Below, piece after piece: positions 1 through 9,200 of a stretch of DNA of 51,302 bases. The stretch is from Actinomycetes bacterium (GTDB lineage Bacteria > Actinomycetota > Actinomycetes > Streptosporangiales > Streptosporangiaceae). A program made the position numbers and the translations under genes. Every line of letters begins with the position of its first letter. Position 1 is the first letter of the stretch. A model generated the notes under the pieces. It was not told where the DNA came from and searched no databases. It worked only from the letters and a program-made list of their open reading frames with translations. The stretch is from assembly GCA_021792405.1 (NCBI GenBank), contig JAJYUU010000009.1, positions 1 to 51,302 of the forward strand, in the 5' to 3' direction.

Positions 1-3000
1 GCGAATAGCTTGCCCTCATAGCTCAGCCCGCTCGGCGCCTGCCGGAACCCATTCGCCGCGATATCCCGCGCCTCCGCCCCGGACACAGCACGGAAGATCG
101 ACGTCGATCCTGTGTCTTCTGCGGCAATGCTGAGATCGGTTGCATCGCCGAGCAAACCGAGCTCACCGACGTCGCCGGGGATGAGCATCATGACCGCGCC
201 GAAGAAGAACTGGCCGGGTGACATGTCGTTGCGGGTCGCGGAGGCCATGGCGAGCAGGCCCTGTCCGGGCGCGCACCCGGCGACCTCGAACCGGGCGCAG
301 GCGCCGGGGTTGTACATGCCGGTGCTCTGGATTTTGGGTGTGATGGTGCGGATGGGGGTGCCGGCGGCGGTGTAGGTGGTCATCTGGAGGCTGGGGTGGC
401 CGCAGATCTCGGGGGGGCAGTTGTCCGGGGTCTGCTGGGTGTTTCCGGTGCCGTTGCAGCCGGGGTAGGTGGGGTCGCTGGTGCAGATGCTGGCGCCGCC
501 TCCGCCGGTGAGGTAGACGCTCAGCCCGGTGGGGTCGCTGTTGGTGGCGGGGTTGTCGTAGGCGTAGGCGTAGGGGTTGAGGTCGGTGGGCTGGTAGGGG
601 CTGAGGATGGGGTCGGTGGTGATGAAGGATCCGGTGGCGGGGTTGTATTCGCGGGCGCCGAGGTTGTCCAGGCCGGTGGCGGGGTCGGTGGTGCCGCCGA
701 CGAAGCCCTTGCTGCCGGGCCAGGTGGCGGGGGCCTCTCCGATGGGGTTGCCGTAGGGGTCGTAGTAGCGGCGGGTGACGGCGAGGGTGCCGGCGTTGAT
801 GGCGATGGTGGCGGTGGCTTGCGAGTCGCTGGTGAGGTAGTCGATGGTGCCGGTGCTGGTGCGCGCGGCGATGGTGAGCCCGCCGATGGTGTAGTAGCGG
901 ACGGCGGACAGGGTGCCGGCGGTGTCGGTGATCTGCTCGTCGGGGAGGTAGAGGGTGGTGGTGGTGCCGTCTGTCTGGAGGAGGAGGTTGCCGTTGGCGT
1001 CGTAGGTGTAGCTGGCGGTGGGGGTGGGGCTGCCGGCCGGGGTGATGGAGGTGAGCTGCCCGGCGTCGTTCCAGTTCAGGTTGCTGGTGGTTCCCGATGG
1101 TGGGGTGATGGTGGCGGTCTGGCCGCTGGGAGTGTAGGTGTAGCTGGTGGTGGCGGGTGAGCTGCTGCCGGTGGTGGCCTGCTGGCTGGTGATGGCGTGC
1201 GGCTGGCTGGTGCCGGCTGGGGGGAAGGTGCTGGTGTAGGTGGTGGCGGGGCCGCTGGCCGGGGTGGAGACCTGCGAGGTCATGTCGCCCTGGTTGTTAT
1301 AGCTGTATTGCTGCCAGTAGGGGGCGGCGGCGCCGGCCTCGGCTGTCTGGGAGCCGGCGGAGGGGCAGCCGGCGGATCCCTGGGCCCAGGCGCTGGAGAG
1401 CTGGCCGAGGTAGTTGTAGGTGAAGCACTGGACCTGGTTGCTGGCGTCGGCCGGTGTGTCGGTTTCGGAGGTGATCAGCCCGGCGTTGTCGTAGCCGTAG
1501 GCGGTGTCGTCGGCGGTGACCGGGGTGGTGCCGGCCTGTACGAGGGCGGATGTGAGCTGCCCGGTAGTCAGGTTGTAGTTGTCGTAGATCCAGGCCGGCT
1601 CGGTGCTGGGGCCTAGGGCGTATTCGTGCGGCTGGCCGGCCTCGGTGTAGGACAGCGCTGCGACGTAGTCCCACAGCGCGGAGCCGAGGCTGACCGGCTG
1701 GCTGGAGCTGTTGTAGCCGAGGTCGACGGTCTCGGCGGGCAGTCCGGCGACCGCGTAGTCGTAGTAGGAGGCCAGTTCGTCGCCATAGACCGAGTAGGTG
1801 TCGCCCTGCTTGTAGGTGCCGGCCAGCGCGCCGGCTGACGGCGGGATGATGGTCTGCGTGCCGGTCGGCAGCTCGTAGGCGTTGTAGCCGATCACGCCCT
1901 GGGTGTAAGCCGACCCGGAGGTGCCGCCGATGTAGGCGGTGGACGATGTCAGCTGGCCCTTGGCGAGCGTGTCGTAGGTCCAGGAGGCGAGTTCGTCGGA
2001 GCCGGTCTCGGCCGCGCCGCCGGTGGTGTCGTACTCGGCGGTCTTGCGGCCGTCGGCGTCGTAGGCGTAGGAGATTGTCGTGCGGCGGGCATCGCTGGCT
2101 GACAGCAGGTTGCCGTCGGCGTCGTAGGTGGAGGTGGTCGTGCCAGAGTCCGGGGTGGTCGCCGAGATAACATCGCCGGCCAGGTTGTAGGAGTAGGACC
2201 AGATGTTCCCGGCAGCGTCGGTGATCCCGGTCAGTTCCCGGGCGGCGTTGTAGGTGTAGGCGGTCTGGTCCCAGCCGCCGCTGCCGGGTTGCGACCCGGA
2301 GCCGGGTGCGGGCGGGCTGGCCGGCGGTGCTGGCGAGTGGTAGTCGTAGATGTAGCTGGCCTGCCCGTCTCCGTTGACGTAGGTCGTCTGGGCGGTGCCC
2401 CCGGCGGGCGGGGTGAGCGTGGTGTAGTCGCCGCCGTAGCTGGTGTCGGTCTCATACACCTCGTTGTTGTCGTCGTAGAGGACCTGGCGGGTGACCCTGC
2501 CGTCGCCGTCGTAGAAGTAGCCGGTTTCGTCGGGGACCTGGTTGCCGGGCGCGTCGACCAGGGTGCCTGACGGCGCGCCGGTGGCGTAGTAGGGACCGTA
2601 GACTTCCAGCGGCCAGCCGTCGGAGTTGAAGGTGTAGTCGGTGACCTCCCGGCCGCCGTCCGGGGTCTGGGTCTGGGTTTCGACTTCCCGGCCGAGGGAG
2701 TCGTACAGGTCTTCCGACACGGTGTACCCGCCAGCCGGGTTGATCGTGTCGGTGGTGATGACCGACGGGCCGAGGTTGGACGGGGTGTAGGTGAACTTTT
2801 CGTCCGCGCTGTCGGTGGCTTCCGGGTGCCCGGGGGTCCAGACCGCGGTGAGACGGCCGAGCGGGTCATAGGTTTCCGAGGTTACCCCGCCGGAGGGGTC
2901 GGTGACCTGCACCGGCAGGTCTCGCAGCGGGTCGTAGGCGGTGGTGGTGACCAGCCCGGCGGGCGCGTTGGCGGTGGCCGGGCTGGTGACCGTGACGCTG

Positions 3001-6000
3001 GTCGGCTCAGCGCCGGTGGCCGGGGTGTAGGCCGTGGTGGTGGTGTTCCCGTCGCCGTTGGTCTGCGAGGTGACCCTGCCGTACTCGTCGTAGGTCGCCT
3101 GGTTCTCGGTGGTGAAGACTTCCGACGAGCTGTTGTAGGAAGTGGCCTGGGTGGTCTGGGTGAGGTTGCCGTGCACCGGTGCGGCGCCCAGGGTGGTAGA
3201 TCCGTCGTAGTAGTAGCGGGTGTCGGAGATCAGCGCGGACTGGGCCGGCGTCCCTGACACCGGGCAGGAGGACGGCGGCTCGGCGGTCACGATGATTTCC
3301 GACGGCAGGTCCCAGTGACCCGCCGACGGGTAGCTGGTCTGGGTGCAGGTGTCCTCGCCGGCATCGCCCGCCGCGCCGTTGTCGGAGGCGTCGGGCGCTT
3401 TCGCCTCCGCGGTGACCCGGCCCTGGGAGTCGTAGGTGTAGTACTCATCGGCTTCCCGGTAGCCGCCTGAGGCCAGCGCGGTGAAGTCCTGCGTCTTCGC
3501 CGTGCCGGTCAGGAACGCCTGCAGGTCCGGCAGCGGGGATGGCATGCCGGTCTGGGTGGCCGTGGCCGCCGATGTCCACGGCGTCGACACGGTCGCCGAG
3601 ATCAGCGCGCCGCCAGGCCCGTCGTACACGGCGTGCTCGAAGTCCATCCCGGCCCACTGGTTGTTGTCGGTGGCCGAGATCGTCACCCCGCCGATCGTGG
3701 TGCTCAGCGACGCCGGCGTGCTGCCGCCGCCGGACTGGTAGTCGCCGTTCATGCCCTGGAAGTAGGTGTCGACGGTCTGGGTGACCGGGTCTGGGGCCAC
3801 GCCGGTCTGGGTGGTGACCTGGCCGAATCCTCGCCACTGATCCCAGGTCCGCTGCGAGGTCTTGGCCAGCGGGTCATCGTCGAAATGCCACGCGGCGCCG
3901 TTGAGGCAGCCCGGCGAGGACCCGTAGCAGTAGGTGGTGTACTCGGCCTGGCTGGCGACCTGCGTCGACGCCTGCGTTACCGCTGTCACCACGTACTTGT
4001 TGAACCAGTCCTCCACCGCGCTGGTCTGTCCCGGCGGCGTCCAGTAATCGGGGTAGCACAGCGTGGTGTTGTCGTCGGGCGGCGGGAAGTTCCCCGAGGT
4101 GCATGATGCGGGCGCCGTGTCGTAGGTGACCTCGGTGGTCCCGCCGGTCTCGCTGGTCACGTCGCTGATCCGCATCCGGGTGATCAGCGAATAGCCGTCG
4201 GTATAGTCGGCCGGCGTTTGCGCCCGGTTGGCCAGCCCGATGGGGGCGAAGCTGACGGGCTTCAGCGTGAGCGACCCGCCGTCCTCGCCGGTCCGGGTGA
4301 TCGATTCCAGCCACAGCGACGGCGGCGTGGTCTTGTCCCCGGTGCTCGGGTAGTCCTGCGTCAGCGCCCAGGAGTCGGCGGGCTTGAGGGCGGTGCCTTC
4401 CAGGCCCTCGGCGGAGATGGTGGTCAGCTGGTATCTGCCCCAGAACGTCGGCGACTGGACGTCACACGCCGCTCCCGAGGAGCAGGCCAGGTCGTCGGTG
4501 CTGCCGGTGGGGATGTCGGTGCGGGTGGCCGGGGCGGTGAACGTCACTTCGGCGGCCGGCGTCGCCCCGTAGACGCTCCCGGCCCGCAGCCCGTATTCGA
4601 TCTTGGCGACGACTCCGGCTTGCGTGTACCCGGCGGTCGCTGTCGACCCGTTGTCCGCGGCGTAGTAGTTGGTCTCGGTGTTGTAGAAGTAGGCGATCGC
4701 GTTGCCGTCGGCGTCGGTCTCGTAGTCCAGATTCCACCGCCACGCCTGCATGCAGTGCGAGTCAGCGAACGTCGTCTTGTAGCAGGGCTGGCCCGATGCG
4801 GTGGCATACACCGGGACGGTCCACGCGCTGCCGGTCCTGGCGTCGCCGGAGGCGTAGCCGGGCAGTTCGCTGAGCCCGAAATAGTAGCTGGTGCCTGCCG
4901 GGTCGGTGACTACCCAGTAGTCGTCGTCGTGCGTGCCGTTGCTGCCCGTCCCGGTCTGGTAGGTGATGGTGTCGCCCTGGTCGTTCTGCGCCTGCCAGGT
5001 GCCGGTCGCGGTGTCCTGCGCCAGCGTTGTGGTGACCCCTCCCAGCGACAGCGTTGTCACGTCGTTGCTGCTCCAGCACAGGTCCCCGGTCTTAGCCGGA
5101 GTCTGCGAGCACGGCTGGTAATCCCGCTCGATGAAACCCGGGCTGTAGTTCCAGCCGTCCCCGATCCACGATGCCTGGTCGTTGGTGGAGGATGTCAGGC
5201 CGTCCACCGACTGGGAGTCGTAGTTCAGGCTGACCTGGGGCTCCAGGCCGCCGGGCACGGGCGGAAGGGTGATCGGGTAGGAATAGGTGAACGCCCCTGA
5301 GGACCCGCCAGCGGTCCATGTCCCCTCATCCGACAGCGGCGTCGCGCTGAAGTTGCCTCCCGACCCCGATGTCGCGGTGGTCGCCGCCAGCACCACCACC
5401 GGGCCGGCGGCCGTGTGCGGCGACCTGGCGGCCGCTGGCAGCCTCACGTCAGCTCCCAGCCGGCTAGTGGCCACATCGTCGCCGCCTGCTAGCGGCACCT
5501 GCCGGCGGCACGCCGCCAGTTGCGGCGTGGTGAGCGCGCAGGCCGGCAACTCCGCCAGATGCAGCCGGGCCGCGAAGTCCCCGCCATCGGCATAGGCGAA
5601 CGAGGAGTAGTCCAGGCTGACGTGCACGGTCGCGGCAGCGCCGGCGGCACCCGGCCGGGACAGCGTGAACACCACGCCGCTGACCCCGAGCCTGACTGCC
5701 AGCTGCCGCGGCTGCATCGCGACCCGGACCCGCTGCGGGCCCGGAGTCCCGCCGCGCAGGCCCGGCCCGATCCACACCGGCTCGGCGCCGGCCCGCGCCG
5801 ACCCGGACGTTCGCCCGGCCAGGACCGCGTTCGCGCGGTCGCCGCTGAGCCGCGCCGCCGCCACGATCCCGCGGCGCACGCGAGCGCTCTCCGCCGCTAC
5901 CTTTGCCACGCCGGTGCCGGCCGGCGGCCACGCCACCGCCGGGGCACGCCACGGCCGGCTGACCGGCACCGGCACCCGCCGGAACCGCACGGTCCGCACC

Positions 6001-6167
6001 GGCACCGGCCGCAGCGCCGGCACCGGCCGCAGCTGATTAGGCTCCATCCGGCGGCCGCCCCCCGACGGCGGCAGCGCCATGGCCGCCAGCCCCGGCACCA
6101 GCAAGGCGGCGGTAACGCCTGCGACGGTCCTGCGGATCCGCTGGTGCCGCCTGGCTGAGATCGCCAT
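1..6167 (-). CDS. RHS/YD-repeat polymorphic toxin protein (3'-truncated by window edge)
   Basis: One open frame runs from an ATG at 6167, preceded by GAAGGGA, to base 1 without a stop, giving at least 2055 residues. The N-terminus (MAISARRHQRIRRTV, then a hydrophobic stretch to about residue 33) is a Sec-type signal peptide. Around residues 280-330 lies the usual entry to actinobacterial RHS shells (GAFTYSYPI, SLNYDSQSVDG, GDGWNYSPG). Many YD repeats follow (YDANGNLL, YDPLGRLT, YDEYGRVT). The RHS core ends near residue 1880 with YDPYGNPIG, GAREYNPATGSF and NPYAYAYDNPATNSDPTG. Beyond it the variable tip begins; its last visible part reads IFRAVSGAEARDIAANGF, then EGKLFA, which resembles the first strands of ADP-ribosyltransferase-like RHS toxins (inference). 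Such proteins encapsulate and deliver a C-terminal toxin. The immunity gene would lie just left of the window. It is probably co-transcribed with the upstream secreted protein, 108 bp away. Confidence 0.93.
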   Translation of the reverse strand, partial: MAISARRHQRIRRTVAGVTAALLVPGLAAMALPPSGGGRRMEPNQLRPVPALRPVPVRTVRFRRVPVPVSRPWRAPAVAWPPAGTGVAKVAAESARVRRGIVAAARLSGDRANAVLAGRTSGSARAGAEPVWIGPGLRGGTPGPQRVRVAMQPRQLAVRLGVSGVVFTLSRPGAAGAAATVHVSLDYSSFAYADGGDFAARLHLAELPACALTTPQLAACRRQVPLAGGDDVATSRLGADVRLPAAARSPHTAAGPVVVLAATTATSGSGGNFSATPLSDEGTWTAGGSSGAFTYSYPITLPPVPGGLEPQVSLNYDSQSVDGLTSSTNDQASWIGDGWNYSPGFIERDYQPCSQTPAKTGDLCWSSNDVTTLSLGGVTTTLAQDTATGTWQAQNDQGDTITYQTGTGSNGTHDDDYWVVTDPAGTSYYFGLSELPGYASGDARTGSAWTVPVYATASGQPCYKTTFADSHCMQAWRWNLDYETDADGNAIAYFYNTETNYYAADNGSTATAGYTQAGVVAKIEYGLRAGSVYGATPAAEVTFTAPATRTDIPTGSTDDLACSSGAACDVQSPTFWGRYQLTTISAEGLEGTALKPADSWALTQDYPSTGDKTTPPSLWLESITRTGEDGGSLTLKPVSFAPIGLANRAQTPADYTDGYSLITRMRISDVTSETGGTTEVTYDTAPASCTSGNFPPPDDNTTLCYPDYWTPPGQTSAVEDWFNKYVVTAVTQASTQVASQAEYTTYCYGSSPGCLNGAAWHFDDDPLAKTSQRTWDQWRGFGQVTTQTGVAPDPVTQTVDTYFQGMNGDYQSGGGSTPASLSTTIGGVTISATDNNQWAGMDFEHAVYDGPGGALISATVSTPWTSAATATQTGMPSPLPDLQAFLTGTAKTQDFTALASGGYREADEYYTYDSQGRVTAEAKAPDASDNGAAGDAGEDTCTQTSYPSAGHWDLPSEIIVTAEPPSSCPVSGTPAQSALISDTRYYYDGSTTLGAAPVHGNLTQTTQATSYNSSSEVFTTENQATYDEYGRVTSQTNGDGNTTTTAYTPATGAEPTSVTVTSPATANAPAGLVTTTAYDPLRDLPVQVTDPSGGVTSETYDPLGRLTAVWTPGHPEATDSADEKFTYTPSNLGPSVITTDTINPAGGYTVSEDLYDSLGREVETQTQTPDGGREVTDYTFNSDGWPLEVYGPYYATGAPSGTLVDAPGNQVPDETGYFYDGDGRVTRQVLYDDNNEVYETDTSYGGDYTTLTPPAGGTAQTTYVNGDGQASYIYDYHSPAPPASPPAPGSGSQPGSGGWDQTAYTYNAARELTGITDAAGNIWSYSYNLAGDVISATTPDSGTTTSTYDADGNLLSASDARRTTISYAYDADGRKTAEYDTTGGAAETGSDELASWTYDTLAKGQLTSSTAYIGGTSGSAYTQGVIGYNAYELPTGTQTIIPPSAGALAGTYKQGDTYSVYGDELASYYDYAVAGLPAETVDLGYNSSSQPVSLGSALWDYVAALSYTEAGQPHEYALGPSTEPAWIYDNYNLTTGQLTSALVQAGTTPVTADDTAYGYDNAGLITSETDTPADASNQVQCFTYNYLGQLSSAWAQGSAGCPSAGSQTAEAGAAAPYWQQYSYNNQGDMTSQVSTPASGPATTYTSTFPPAGTSQPHAITSQQATTGSSSPATTSYTYTPSGQTATITPPSGTTSNLNWNDAGQLTSITPAGSPTPTASYTYDANGNLLLQTDGTTTTLYLPDEQITDTAGTLSAVRYYTIGGLTIAARTSTGTIDYLTSDSQATATIAINAGTLAVTRRYYDPYGNPIGEAPATWPGSKGFVGGTTDPATGLDNLGAREYNPATGSFITTDPILSPYQPTDLNPYAYAYDNPATNSDPTGLSVYLTGGGGASICTSDPTYPGCNGTGNTQQTPDNCPPEICGHPSLQMTTYTAAGTPIRTITPKIQSTGMYNPGACARFEVAGCAPGQGLLAMASATRNDMSPGQFFFGAVMMLIPGDVGELGLLGDATDLSIAAEDTGSTSIFRAVSGAEARDIAANGFRQAPSGLSYEGKLF

Positions 6168-6275
6168 CACACGTTTCCCTTCAGAGTCACCGTGTCGGCT
6201 TGCGGGACGAGAAGCTGATCTGTCCGGTCTGCCTGCCCCGCCGGGAGCTGCAGGCTGTTTCCTCGGGCCACCGGT

Positions 6276-9200
6276 TCAGCCCGCGTCGTTAGCGTTGGCC
6301 GTGAATCCGCACGATCCCGCCTTAGGCGCCAGGGCCGCGTAGCCTGCGAAGCTGAGGTTGGCGTGATCGCCGGAGTCGAAGCTGGATTGCAGGGCATCAG
6401 GCGTGGCGCCGTCGCCGACGGCCGCGCTGAAATCGGCGACGCAGTTGGGCAGGCTGATGCCGGTGCCGCCGCGCAGCCAGGTGTTCACCGATTGCCGGTA
6501 TCCGTCGGCGGTGCTGCCGCAGGTGTCGCCGCCCGGGCCGGTGTATCCCGAGCATGGCGTGAGCGTGCCGATAGTCACCGTCACGCCCCAGCCGTTGAGG
6601 ATGTTGGTCAGCGCCTGCAGGGCGCCCTCGATGTCCTGGCCGGTTGCGGCGGAGTTTGACAGCAAGTCCTGCAGGCCCTCGTCGATGACGACCGTGCCGA
6701 CATCGGGCTCGAGCAGGACGTCGCGGTCCAGCCGGGAGAACAAGCTGACGCCGCCCAGGGCCGGGTCGTCGGTCAGGATCTGATTCGCCGCGACGCCCGC
6801 GTCGATCGGACTGGTGCCGCCTGCCAGTTTCTGCGAGTAGATCTGGCCGGCCAGGCGCTTGCTGGGAATGTTCGCCGCGTCGCTGAGAACGTCGGTGCCG
6901 AAGCCGTCGATCACGTTGTCTCCGGCCACCACCGTCGTCGGCTCGCCAGCGCTGGCGATCTCGGCGGGCGTGGTCACATCCACGCCGGTGAGCACGGACA
7001 GCGCCCCGTCGGAGCCCCCGGTGCTTGCGGTGAACGGCGTCCCGGTCTGGTCCCCGGTCTGGTTCGGGGCCGGGGACGACGATGCCCACCACTGGCTGCC
7101 GCCGCTCGGCCAAGCGTTCTGCGGCAGGACCGGCAGGACCGTGTTCTGTATCCATACGCTGACCAGCAACGGCGAGCCGGCCGTCACGTTGAACGGCAGC
7201 GTCAGCGGGTCGCTGTAGATCACCCCGCCTTCCGGGATCGTCACCGACGTGCTGCCGCCGAACGTCAGCGCAACCGGAGCCTGCCCCGGGACCGCCCCGT
7301 CGTAGGAAGTGGCGATGGTGGCCGCGCCGATCTGCAGCGGCCCGGTGCCGTCGCCGGACAGGAACCCCGGGTCAGACAGCTGGATCCGCACCCGGCCGGT
7401 GCCGGCCGCGGCGCTGACATCCGGGGTCAGCTCGTAGCGGAACGTCTGGTCACCCCACGTCACCCCGGACGGCGGGGTGTAGGCGTCCTGGACCGGCGAC
7501 TCCACCGCCCCGGTCCACGCCTGGCCCGACGGCGCCGGGACCGAGGCGCCGTTGACCTCGGGGGTGGCGGTCGTGTTGTTGCGCACGGCAAGCCCGAAGA
7601 TGTGCAGGCCCGGCAGCGGCCCGGCCAGCCCTGCCGGGGGCAGCACCGAGTCCCCGACATCAGGCAGCTGCACGGAGGTCACCGTGCAGGCCGGGTCGAT
7701 CGGCACGGCAAAGGCATAGACCGCCGGGCTGTCTGCCTGCTGGCCCGATGCGGTGTCCCGGTCCGCGGTGTACACGGCGGCTTCGCTGAGCGGGCCGCCG
7801 ATCCAGTCCGGCACCGTCAGGTCATAGCTGGTGTACCCGCCGGCCGCGCACCCGGAGGCGTAATTGACGACACCGGACGCCGGCACGCACGTGCCAGCCG
7901 CCGTCAGGTCACCGGCCGACACGGTCGTGCAGCCAGTTCCGGTCACCGTCGTGCCGCCCGCCACCGGCGGCACCGTCACATCGCCCACGACCGCTGTGTT
8001 GCCCGGCTCGCCCGTCACCAGCCCCGGGACGGTGGCGTTGGCCCCGGTCGAGGCGGCCAGGAACACCAGCGCGCTGCCCTTCGCGCCGCCCGTGCCCGCG
8101 CCGATGAGCTGATCGGCAGCCAGCAGGTTATCCGGCGTGTCCGCGGTGCCGAAATCCGGCAGGGTGAACGTCGCGCCGTCCACCATCACCATCTGGCCTG
8201 GCTTCCAGCCCGCGTCCTGCAACTGGAGCTCGTCAAGCGCGCTCCCGGACCCGTTGCCGTCCGCCGTGCCCGGCGAGCCAGCCGCGCTGGAGATCATCTG
8301 GTTATCGAACGGCCGCCCGGCTGACAGCGCGGCATCGAAGTTCGCCGCCAGGGTCGACCCGGAGGTGTAGGAGTACTGCGCATCGCCCCCGCCGTCGAAC
8401 AGCACGTCATCAGCGACCGAACTGTTGCCTCCCGCGTCTATCTCATAGACCCACAGCTCGTGCGGGCCCGGCGACGGCACTGTCACGGTCACCGTCGCGC
8501 TCCCGCCCGACAGCGTGCAGGCCGACGAGGCCGGCGTGCAGGTCTGCGCGGCCGGGATACCGGAAGCCGGCGGCTGCCCGTCCAGGCTCCAGACGAACTC
8601 GGCGGCCGTGTCCCCGGCCGACTGGGTGATCGTGAACTGCGCCGTCTGGCCGGCCGTCGGATCGCCGCTGAAGTCCGGCGTGATCGCCGGCCCCGCCGGG
8701 TCGTCCGGGTAGACCGCCAGGTAACACGCGGGCGACCAGCCCGAATAGTAGGTCGTGCTGTTGTAGGTGATCGTCGACTGAGCCTGGTAGGCAACCACCT
8801 GGGTGTCGCTGAGATCGCCGGCGAACGCCGACGTCACCGGCTGGTCCAGTTCTCCGGTCCCGGAGAAGTACGAGCTGCGGGTCGTGTCCTGCGTGCCTGT
8901 CGTGGTCTCGATCCAGTACCTGAACTGGTCAGTCGTCGTGTTGCCGTCACCGGTGGAGAAATCAGCCCACAGGTACGGCCCGCCGGCGGCCGAGAACTTG
9001 CCCATGTGCGGCAGCCCTGAAGCGCTCGGGTTGCCGTCCGGATTATTCGTGTCACAGTCGACGTTGCCCGAGTCGCTCGATCCGGTGGACGCCTTCAGCT
9101 GGCCAGGCTTGTTCGGCGTGTCGATGTAGGTGAAGTACAGGTCCGGGTTGTCGCTGAACTGCATGTGGTCGTCTTCGCTGGTGTCGCCCTTCTCCCATAG

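Noticed and set aside
396-1838. Long Gly/Val-rich open frames on the plus strand
   Set aside because: They are antisense shadows of the RHS gene; composition is extreme and the minus frame carries continuous YD repeats.
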